Source of the DNA: Hofstenia miamia
Taxonomy: Eukaryota > Xenacoelomorpha > Acoela > Hofsteniidae
Length of the DNA: 64,000 nt
Reading direction: 5' to 3'
NCBI GenBank assembly: GCA_900660155.1
Contig: CABFPE010000248.1
Location: 515,735 to 579,734 of the forward strand
In this document: piece after piece, positions 41,601-53,600 of the stretch
How positions within the stretch are numbered: the first letter of the stretch is position 1
Layout of the letters: every line of letters begins with the position of its first letter
Position numbers and translations under genes: made by a program
The notes under the pieces: model-generated
What the model saw: the letters and a program-made list of their open reading frames with translations, nothing else
Database searches by the model: none
Told to the model about the DNA's origin: nothing

Positions 41601-44600
41601 CAGAGCTTTAAGCGCGATTTGAAGAGTAAAATTAAGCGAGTAAGTTAAAGATCTTAGCTATTTTGCTTTTTTGAATGCATATTTTTTGTTGCTTAGCAAT
41701 ACTTAAAAGGGAAACATTCATCGTCAGTCGCGACTTTTGAGAATCTCCCGGTAAGTAGACGGTGTTGTTCTACTGTGCTAGGATTGCTGATGTCTGTCAC
41801 TGATATTTTCGCCATGCCATTTATGGTTCTTAGCTATTCCAATGTACTTTGACCTTTTTTTATCTAACTATTTGATATTTCCGATTTCAGATTTTTATTC
41901 TTTTGCTATTGGAATGTTTGTATCTGTCTTCTTCGCATGATTGTTAGCTTTTGTGTATACTGTACAATGTACATGTATTTAATGTTAGCACCGCTTGCTT
42001 TGACAAGCTCCCTCTAGTCGCGGGAGTGCTCTGTCATGCTATTGACATTTTCTCTACTGAATGGTGAAATATAGATTCTTCATGGATGGAGTGTTACAAA
42101 CTTTCACTAATAATGTAATTTAATTATAGTTAGCTTTTATTGTTTTATACTGCGTTTTGCAACGCCATTTCAAATAAAATTAGGTACACTTGCTAATTAG
42201 CTACACTTCCTTAGAATTTTCTCTTATTTTGTTTGTGCCAATGCAGGTTATAAGAAAAAAGTTTTCTGCTGATATTGAAATGAGAAGCTCACTGACTTTT
42301 GCAACCGTTAAGCCTGTCGTTTTTATGGAATTACCTGTGATTTCCTGTAGCAAGTTTAACAGCGCTTCATTCTCAGTGGTCCCCTCTTTATTTATAGTAG
42401 TTGCAAACAAAGCACACTTTTTGTAAATTTTCAGACTAACTAATTTTAAAACCTAAATTTGGAAATAATAACGAATCATATGCTTTACTAATATCCAACA
42501 AACGGCATCATCAATATCAGAGTTGGCCACGCAAGTTTGGGTCTAACCTATATTAGGCTGGAAGGAATTGGTCTAAAAAATCGGCTATACTACTATTTCG
42601 ATGATAACAATGTTAAGCGTTTACTCATGTTTCAAATAAATATAAAAAATACAATATACTTACAACTTTATAATGTATTTTGCATTATTATATGGTGGTA
42701 TATTGCAGATGTTTATATCTTATTTAGAAAGCATCAACTACATTACAACCTTCAGCTAAAGGCATCAGAAGATTGGGCTCTGTGGTCGAATCGCAATCAT
42801 TCGCAAAGTGAGTAAATTCTTAATTCGAGCTAACCACAAGCGCATGTCGACTTTAGTTTGTTTTTAGTCTATTTTCGGATTTTGTAATATTTTCAATTTA
42901 GTTATTAGTTGTTTTATTTATATTGCATGTCTCGATCTTTGAGCAAAAGCCGTTGTGAAACTTATAGAGTTAATTATTTAGCAGTTCGCCTAGTCCCAAA
43001 AGGCCAAGGTTTGTCAATGATTTCATAATGCTTATAAAGTATTTATAATTGCACCAACTGATTTCACTAATACTTGCAACAGCTCAACACCAATAGGAGT
43101 GTGATTATTCTTCGCGCGTCAGAAGCTTTTTTTTCGGCTTAAAAATAAATTATTACAACCTTGAGATTAGAAGACATTAATAAAAAACTATTATAAGCCT
43201 ATTCTTGAATTTATAAATATATCATGTAATAAGTTGTCATAATAAACCAGGTGAGTTGCCTCAGCTGGTAGATTTTCAATGGCAACGAATAATTTTAATA
43301 ATTGCAGTGTCTATATATCGCTCATGCATTTAAAATATTCTTTAGCTTTCACTGTTTTTCTTAACATGTTAAATATATTAATTTTTTAGTTTTGTTTTTT
43401 TCCTAAGTAAAATGAATGAATAATGTTAATTTGTTATTTGAATTTTTTAATAAAAATTAATCAAAAAAATCACACTTCTGTTCTCCAAGGATTTTAACAT
43501 AAGTTTTTGCTTTTTAATGTTATCAATCGGATTAATTAATATGAGATTAACCGAAACCCCAAGAGTAATATAGGATTTGCCACGCTTAATTTATATTTCA
43601 TCACATCGGTGTTTATCATTTCAGATCGCATTCTCTACGTAAAGCTTATGATTCGGTGGACGATATTTGGAAAACGTATGTGATGGTGTACTTAACGTAT
43701 CACTTAAATGTTGCATTCGCCTGCATTCAACTAAGCTTGCATTCTAACCCCATTTTTATTTAAATTGTGTTTGCTTGAATTAGAGAATAGCTTTGTGCCA
43801 TCGGTTGAATATCAAATCATTTTGTAAAATAGTATTTTCACCTGAATCTGAATTTGCTTCAGTAAATATCATCTCCAACTGCAAAACACTTGCAATTTTA
43901 TATTCACGTATTTCGAGGTTTCGTGAATTTATTATTCATTTGGTAATTTGTTGTACAATTTTAACCTAATTTTGTTGGTTCCCTATGTAAGATTAGCTTA
44001 CATACAACTGGACAAAAGTTTTTGAGTTTACATTCAAGACATGTTCCAAATACATGTAATTTTAATCTTTTTTTAATCCAAATAACTGACATGTGTAAAA
44101 AACAATTGCAAGAATGGAATGTAGTGACGAAATGTATTTCATTGCGTCTACTTAATCTTCCATCATTTACTTTTTAAAAGTTTATGTGAATATCTTTTAT
44201 TAGTATTGATTATGTGACGATCTCCCTTGTCGTGATGCAATAAGTTTTGTCAATTTGTCCTCTAAGTGCACAGTCATGTTAATATATTATAATCTAATTT
44301 GACGAGAATTAATAATTTCAATGAGTGCCCCAACTTCAATTTCTGCGTTAAATATACTTAAAATGCAAAACGTGGAATATAGGATGATAAATTTACGTAT
44401 TGCAAAGAAAAGAAGTTCTAATCTTTTGATTTAGATGTAAAATAGTATTATTCACTTAAACTTTAGTATTCCATTTATTTCTTCTATGTATTAATGTATT
44501 TTTGCACTGCCAGTTGGAGGTGCCCTGTTACTGTAGCACAGTTATATAGACAGCTTGGCCTAATGAAAAAATTATAATTGTAAATCGAATCGAACTCGCA

Positions 44601-47600
44601 AGTTCAGGTTCCAACTCGACTCGAACCTAAAAAAGTCAACTTGCAGGGGCCTAATCCAACTTGCCTTTGAAATGTGCTGTAACTACTTTGAAGGAATTTC
44701 AAAATTTTGTACTTCTACATATTTACAAAGCAAAGCCTGAAGTACCAAAAATATTGATCACGCTTAACACCCTGNGCTACACTTCCTTAGAATTTTCTCT
44801 TATTTTGTTTGTGCCAATGCAGGTTATAAGAAAAAAGTTTTCTGCTGATATTGAAATGAGAAGCTCACTGACTTTTGCAACCGTTAAGCCTGTCGTTTTT
44901 ATGGAATTACCTGTGATTTCCTGTAGCAAGTTTAACAGCGCTTCATTCTCAGTGGTCCCCTCTTTATTTATAGTAGTTGCAAACAAAGCACACTTTTTGT
45001 AAATTTTCAGACTAACTAATTTTAAAACCTAAATTTGGAAATAATACCGAATCATATGCTTTACTAATATCCAACAAACGGCATCATCAATATCAGAGTT
45101 GGCCACGCAAGTTTGGGTCTAACCTATATTAGGCTGGAAGGAATTGGTCTAAAAAATCGGCTATACTACTATTTCGATGATAACAATGTTAAGCGTTTAC
45201 TCATGTTTCAAATAAATATAAAAAATACAATATACTTACAACTTTATAATGTATTTTGCATTATTATATGGTGGTATATTGCAGATGTTTATATCTTCTT
45301 TAGAAAGCATCAACTACATTACAACCTTCAGCTAAAGGCATCAGAAGATTGGGCTCTGTGGTCGAATCGCAATCATTCGCAAAGTGAGTAAATTCTTAAT
45401 TCGAGCTAACCACAAGCGCATGTCGACTTTAGTTTGTTTTTAGTCTATTTTCGGATTTTGTAATATTTTCAATTTAGTTATTAGTTGTTTTATTTATATT
45501 GCATGTCTCGATCTTTGAGCAAAAGCCGTTGTGAAACTTATAGAGTTAATTATTTAGCAGTTCGCCTAGTCCCAAAAGGCCAAGGTTTGTCAATGATTTC
45601 ATAATGCTTATAAAGTATTTATAATTGCACCAACTGATTTCACTAATACTTGCAACAGCTCAACACCAATAGGAGTGTGATTATTCTTCGCGCGTCAGAA
45701 GCTTTTTTTTCGGCTTAAAAATAAATTATTACAACCTTGAGATTAGAAGACATTAATAAAAAACTATTATAAGCCTATTCTTGAATTTATAAATATATCA
45801 TGTAATAAGTTGTCATAATAAACCAGGTGAGTTGCCTCAGCTGGTAGATTTTCAATGGCAACGAATAATTTTAATAATTGCAGTGTCTATATATCGCTCA
45901 TGCATTTAAAATATTCTTTAGCTTTCACTGTTTTTCTTAACATGTTAAATATATTAATTTTTTAGTTTTGTTTTTTTCCTAAGTAAAATGAATGAATAAT
46001 GTTAATTTGTTATTTGAATTTTTTAATAAAAATTAATCAAAAAAATCACACTTCTGTTCTCCAAGGATTTTAACATAAGTTTTTGCTTTTTAATGTTATC
46101 AATCGGATTAATTAATATGAGATTAACCGAAACCCCAAGAGTAATATAGGATTTGCCACGCTTAATTTATATTTCATCACATCGGTGTTTATCATTTCAG
46201 ATCGCATTCTCTACGTAAAGCTTATGATTCGGTGGACGATATTTGGAAAACGTATGTGATGGTGTACTTAACGTATCACTTAAATGTTGCATTCGCCTGC
46301 ATTCAACTAAGCTTGCATTCTAACCCCATTTTTATTTAAATTGTGTTTGCTTGAATTAGAGAATAGCTTTGTGCCATCGGTTGAATATCAAATCATTTTG
46401 TAAAATAGTATTTTCACCTGAATCTGAATTTGCTTCAGTAAATATCATCTCCAACTGCAAAACACTTGCAATTTTATATTCACGTATTTCGAGGTTTCGT
46501 GAATTTATTATTCATTTGGTAATTTGTTGTACAATTTTAACCTAATTTTGTTGGTTCCCTATGTAAGATTAGCTTACATACAACTGGACAAAAGTTTTTG
46601 AGTTTACATTCAAGACATGTTCCAAATACATGTAATTTTAATCTTTTTTTAATCCAAATAACTGACATGTGTAAAAAACAATTGCAAGAATGGAATGTAG
46701 TGACGAAATGTATTTCATTGCGTCTACTTAATCTTCCATCATTTACTTTTTAAAAGTTTATGTGAATATCTTTTATTAGTATTGATTATGTGACGATCTC
46801 CCTTGTCGTGATGCAATAAGTTTTGTCAATTTGTCCTCTAAGTGCACAGTCATGTTAATATATTATAATCTAATTTGACGAGAATTAATAATTTCAATGA
46901 GTGCCCCAACTTCAATTTCTGCGTTAAATATACTTAAAATGCAAAACGTGGAATATAGGATGATAAATTTACGTATTGCAAAGAAAAGAAGTTCTAATCT
47001 TTTGATTTAGATGTAAAATAGTATTATTCACTTAAACTTTAGTATTCCATTTATTTCTTCTATGTATTAATGTATTTTTGCACTGCCAGTTGGAGGTGCC
47101 CTGTTACTGTAGCACAGTTATATAGACAGCTTGGCCTAATGAAAAAATTATAATTGTAAATCGAATCGAACTCGCGAGTTCAGGTTCCAACTCGACTCGA
47201 ACCTAAAAAAGTCAACTTGCAGGGGCCTAATCCAACTTGCCTTTGAAATGTGCTGTAACTACTTTGAAGGAATTTCAAAATTTTGTACTTCTACATATTT
47301 ACAAAGCAAAGCCTGAAGTACCAAAAATATTGATCACGCTTAACACCCTGGCTAGTTTTCCTTTATATCAAGACTACTACTTGTCTACCCGATATGGTGT
47401 TTCATAAATACGCTTTTCTTTAAGAGATACCGAGGAGCACGCGTTTTTTATTGTGGAAGTTGTGTTTTGAGTATACATGTTACCTTTCAAGCGATTTGCA
47501 TTGTTTCTCTCTCCCGCCCATTGATATTTTCTGAATCCATCTAAAAATAGGACTGAATTGATTACTTTTGCTTAGTGTGTTGATTTTTAAAACTTTATTA

Positions 47601-50600
47601 ACACAATAATTTAATAGAAATTTGGTTTTAATGTTATTAAAGGATTAAGCGGTTAATTATCATGATATGGTAAATGAATTAGTTGGACGCGATCAAACTA
47701 TTGCTCAATAGAGCCTGTTGGGCTACTTTTCAACTTGGTACCTCTTGCAGCCATTGCCACTAAAAATTATGTAAACTTCTACCTTTAAATGTTTTCAGAA
47801 AAATTATACTAACAGGAGTGGCACAACATGGTACATCTGAGAAAGGCTGATGCTGTTGATAATTATTAAAAAGCATCATCATCAAGATCAAGGTGATAGA
47901 CCGTGTTGCTCTGAAAGATGCATTAAAAGCTGATATACATCTTGTGTCTTCTTAGAGACAGGATTTGAGTTCAGTCAAACTTCATTAAGAAATGATTTGT
48001 GAACTTTCGTTGTAAGAAGTTAGCCTAGGATGCAATATTTTGACTGGAATATCCGCATCACAGCTACAACATATAAATTATTTACACAAATCTTCAACAT
48101 CAGTACACAAGTATCGCATGAGCCTGATAAATTTTGTACAAGTTCGTTGACAGATTCTCTGAATCGCAAAACTTTTTCAATTACTTCAATAAAGTAAATA
48201 AACGAGCAAAAAAGTGCATAAATCAAATTCCCATCATGTGTCAATTCCTGGCAAATTCATGTACATTGCATACTTGCAAGCAATGGAATAATCTAAGCAA
48301 AAATATTAGAAATGCATCATCAAAAAATACTTTTAAAAGGCCAAATCGATTAGCAGATCAATACAAATTACGAACTTCTAAGAGGCCGAAGGTATGGGGA
48401 AAGATATTAATTAGAGTAATAATATTTGTAAATGGGTTGTTGTTATCAAGTTCTTATTTTTATTTTAGTTATCGTTTGTAGCTATCTAGTTTATTTGTAA
48501 ATTGTTTGTATTTATATTTTGTAAACAGGTATCATGTAGCCGCAACCAAACAAAATATAGCGGTGTATAGGCACCACAACTTGTTGTACAGTAAACGAGA
48601 TATCATATCCTTAGCACATTTAGTATACTCATAATTAACCCTGATATAGTAAACCACCGCATATATTAAACTCCTATAAATATCCCCAGGTGTTTACTAT
48701 ATTACAAATTTGTATATTTTAACTGATAAGTGTGAAAAAATGTAACGAAATAAAGTAATTGAACTATAAGCATGAATATGCTGCATTCAATAACTTCTAA
48801 TCAAAACATTGCCGTTTTACATTTATAGTTTCGTTATATGTTTCAACGTTTCCAAAAAGGAACACATTCTTTTGGATTCAGATACCATCAATGGACGGCT
48901 GTCAAAAACAATCCTAATCGATTGAAATTACATATGCTACTCAAAAACGCAATTTTCCTCAAAGAAATGCAGGTTAATTGACTCTGAAAGCAGAGTGTAT
49001 TTGTGGCCTGCCAACTCCGAATGTCATTAGGCATTCATGTTTACGACTGTCTAACGTCTGCTATCTTACCCGTGATGTGAATTCAATCCTTTTGCCAAAT
49101 TTTGCTTCTTAAATTGAGTTTGTTTTTAGTAGCTTTCCTTCGGGAAATTGCTTCCGCCCGAGGTTCGTATATTAGCACGTAGCATGCTTTATATTTTCGT
49201 GCTCAATTTTTATTTATTCATTTGTAGCATTGTACATGAACTATACGCCAAAATTCTGATTTAATCGAAAAATTATATTCCATTTGTGTTTAAAGCGTCA
49301 CTTGTTGCTGACTATATTTTAATCATTGAGACTGTTGTGAAACTAATAAGTAAGTGTTCTAATGTTGATGCTATTTTCATTGCACTGGCACTAGTCATCC
49401 GTATTTATGCGTCTCATCGTACTAGTGATGTTATTATGGGAGTAGGTTTCCATTTGTTCGAATTGAATGTAAACTTTATTGGTGTTTATTGTCATTTAGT
49501 TTTCATTTTCATGCATTAATTCATTGCTTATGTAGGTCACTGACTGTTACTTCACCCAGCAGGGAAAAGCGAAAGCAGGAGAATGATATCATTACCTCTA
49601 GACCGAGTTCCACTGGAGTGAAACTCAGTAGATTAAAAATTTACGAAAAGTTTTCCAAAGCTTCGGTTTTCGCTTCAAGTGATTCTTCTGATGAGGAAGT
49701 TTCATCAACAAAAAGGTTTTAGCTTTTATTTCAATTTTCCATCTGCAATTTCCAGGTAGTTATTGTTAAATTTGTATTTTAATTGTCAATGCCTGAAATG
49801 AGATCTGATTGTTACATAACCTGCATCTACATTTTCATATTGTCATAATGTAACAAAATATTTCGAATTACTTTTTATAAACGTACTTCTTTCCACAATA
49901 CGAGTATTTGGATACTATGTCCACAAATAAGCTAAATCGGACTTATTAATTTTTATTTCTAGTAAACGACGTTATGCAAAACTCAACGTATCTGAGCAAG
50001 AACGCATGAAACGGTCACTTTCTCCTAACCGTGTGGACAGAAAGAATACTACCGTGCAGCCAAATCAGTTGGATGCCGGGCCAGTAGATATGGAACTTGA
50101 CATTATAGTCAAGATAAAAAACAACGGTCAGCTTGTGCTGCATCCTAAACCTGGAGGAAAGTAAGCTATTCTATATTTAAGCATGCTTTTCAATAGGTTT
50201 TGTTGCATTGACATCATTAATTTGCGATGTAATGAGGTTTATTGAAGTCTTTACCGTTATATCACTTAGAGACAGCCGTTCAAACAGAAATGGTTCTCTA
50301 TCGCCTTACAAAAAGACTGCCAGCACATCCTCCTACTCAGGGTTATCGTCAGAACAAACTGTCCAGGATCTTACAATCATCAATATGCCTGGGTTTGAAG
50401 TTCGAGTAAGATTTAACCTACTCTGTCGCATTGAACTTATTTATATTCGATTAATTAATTTGCATTTCGGGTTTACTAGCAATTTCCCATACTACATAAC
50501 ACCATGCATTAAATAGATCAATTCTTTGGATAGCTTTGTTATTGCAATGACGCCTGTTTTATTTTAACGTACTCGTGATAATCTGCTATTTTACGCTGCA

Positions 50601-53600
50601 ATTATATTTACTCCGCCGATTTGTTTCTCAATAATGAAAATGTAAATTTCTTTTAAGGCTTCTGGGCTATCTTTATTTCGGAATTTTTTGCACCAATGCA
50701 ATTAATAAAATGATAAAACTGAAATATTTGACTTTTGTTTGAGATGTAATTTTTTTATGAAGATTCGCAAGAATGTTCGCTGCAATACTTTGACCATTCT
50801 CACTAGTAATTCGCCTATCCAGCTATTCCAAATCTTGTTTACTGCAAAGGTGTATTATTTTGTACCATTTTCCCTCTAACTTTCCAGACCTCATCTAATG
50901 GATTTGGGTTTCTGAGGCTTACACGGTCTTTTAACGTCTTCCTTAGACAGTAGCGCAAATACATACTGCAGCTGTAGTATCTGATTTCATTCTTGGTCTT
51001 CCACCGTTTTATATCTAGTTTCTTACACATCGCTTCACTTTGCTTTGGTCTAGGTTTTTCATGTTCAGAATTAGATATAACGGCATGCGGATGCATAGTT
51101 GTACTAGTGCATCAACCAGGTTGTTTGATCACTTGCAAATAAACAACAAAATGAATTTTAATAAACCTTGGTAATTGAACAAAGGAACTGGGTATTCTCT
51201 AAAAAATTTATTTTGTGACATGTAGGTAAAAGACTGACTTCATTTTGTAGATCGAAGATGCTACATAATGGTTATCTAGCATTTTTGGTAATGTCAACTA
51301 AACGTTAATATGAAGGAGCACTAGAAGAAATGCATTGAGATTTGAATTAAATTTCTACGATTTGGCATTAAATATTTTCAAAGAAACTACATAAATTGAT
51401 TGAATGGGTGTTAAATATTGATAATTTGACAAAACGTAAAAATACTTTGGTAAAAGTTTAGTTTCATTTGCCTTTAAATATCTATTACTATATTTTGAGT
51501 CTAAAAAAGCGACACTTTGACTACGATAGAAAACGATAGAAAACATCAACTGGAGTAAAAAGTTTTTGCACAATCATGAACAGCTCCGCCGCGATTCGAA
51601 TTATTTATATCCACAGTTTCAAATTATGATTAGTTTAACCTCGACATCATAAATATTTGGATCTTTCTTCTTTGAAATTTGTGTGCCTTCTATTTCAAGG
51701 CAAAAGGGAATTGACTAAGTCTTGAAAACTTAAAACTGGCAATTCCACAAAAAATATTGAATTATTTTGTGTCATAGATTACTCCTGCATATTATGTAAA
51801 ATGCGTTGTTTTGTCATTGCGCAGCGATTTATCGCTTAAGGAGCAATATCGAAAAATAGGAATTTCCACTAATTTTTTATTAGTAATTGTAGGCATAGAC
51901 TATTAGGTATAATTTATAGCTATTTATTTATTCATACTGTTTTACAACATAAGAGAATGTATTGAATAATAGACATTTAGATTTTCTATTCCTCAAAGGT
52001 TTACATTGATGAAGATGCGCCCAAAGACCAGCCTGCCTCACCTCACGCTCACAGAAGAACAGCAAGCAGTAGTTCTATTTACTCCGCTACTTCCTCTGTC
52101 GAGTCCCGCAGCACACGAAATGTCACCAAAAAATCCATGCTTTATGGATGGATTATATTTGAATCGCTCACCTCGGTACATAATTTCGTTTGATCATCAT
52201 TTTTTATTCATTTATTGTATCACCATTAGCTCATAAAGACGTGAATGGGAGAATACGCAGATAGTTTCAATAATTTATACTTAAGTTCTATGCATATATG
52301 CATTCATTAAATATTTCTAGGATAGTCGAAATTTTACATAACCTACCATGTGTGTCCGAATATATTTTATAGAAGTGGCAATTTTGTGAATTTTATACAT
52401 TTATGTTTAAACAATTTGGCCAAAATGTTTGTTTTTATGTTTTTATGTTGATGCCAATTTCAACAAATTTGTATAAACGGTAATTTGAAGACTAGACACT
52501 TAATTTCAGGGCAGGAAGGAGATTGTAGTTGCCAGGTACATACGATGTCAATTCACTGATCACTCGAACTGCTCAATTGTAGTTACGATTGTTTCTATCC
52601 ATCGGATGACTTTTCAGTAATGGGTTTTTTTGAATATATATCCCATATGCAATTGCATTTGTATTCGTTTACTGTACTAGGAACTTCATGCATTTAATTT
52701 AACTGTTTTTAGGAAATGTTGTTGACACCACGTTTAATGGATTTCCTGGAGCAGTCGTTGGAAGGGTTTGAGGAAGATGTTTTCACTGGAATGCAAACTA
52801 ACATTATGTCCAGTGAAGAATCTATTACAAGTTCTGGCAGCAATCCTTATACTGTATTGCCTGTTGAATTCATCGTAGTTCTGTTTGTATGGTTTCATTT
52901 GGTATTTCCAAATTTAATGGAGTGCCTTTTAGATTGAGCCATCGAAAATTCGACTTAGCTGCATACCACATGATAAAGCTGAGTGCTTGATTGAGCTGCC
53001 AAAAGTTGAAGTAGTGCTTTCCTCTTGCAAGTCCCTTACTGAAAATATTCAAATAAGTGAGTAGTCGGCATCGATATAATTAATTTCTCTGCATTTTTAA
53101 TAATAAATTTGTAGCACACATGCTATTATTTGAAAACATCTTTAAATTGCTTACATTATGATTGAATTTAAGACTACTTGGTGCACTATACAAGTGAACT
53201 CCTCGATTTGAGCATTAAAAATACTACTCCATTATTTTTGTGTTTTTTCAATGAATAGGACTAAGAATCTTAAATTGACATTAATGCTACAATAATTTCT
53301 GCGTAAAATTATACTGTAAGAGTACGCAGGCAGCCGAAGCTAAAAGATTGACAACCATTTTTAGGAATGGCAACTTCATTCTTTGCACTGTTTTGTTGCA
53401 AAATTACTTTCCTATATTTTGATATTCATAAAACATTTGCTTTATTTCATTTTAGTGAACAATCGAAGTCGCAGTAACGGAAAACGAATCAGTCTAAGCA
53501 ATCAGCGCAATCTAACTTCTATCAAGTTTCCCGCTTCTGATCCTGATGGTCTGGTAATCACTGCCATTGTTGAAAAATTCACACTTGCCATTCTTCATCC

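Larger units (their letters stand above)
42200..47350. repeat. 2,575-bp direct duplication joined by a single N: exons 40-41 repeated
   Basis: 42200-44774 recurs as 44776-47350 (offset 2576), with the N at 44775. At least three single-base differences are visible (ataacg/ataccg, atcttatt/atcttctt, cgcaag/cgcgag), pointing to two haplotypes rather than a copy error. The outer flanks read through cleanly if one copy is removed. Confidence 0.94.
43676..49535. other. intron 41 (about 3.3 kb after removing the duplicate)
   Basis: Includes the second copy of the duplicated block. It also holds a TCGA/GTTC-rich stretch near 44580-44660 (again 47155-47235), a possible LINE tail (about 48130-48500) and an exon-like open stretch (48830-48969). 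The rest is AT-rich with nothing recognisable. Confidence 0.6.

Noticed and set aside
42201-42410. 69-codon minus-strand frame (again at 44777-44986)
   Set aside because: It repeats only because the block is duplicated, no known motif is seen, and it lies in an intron. Not called as a gene.
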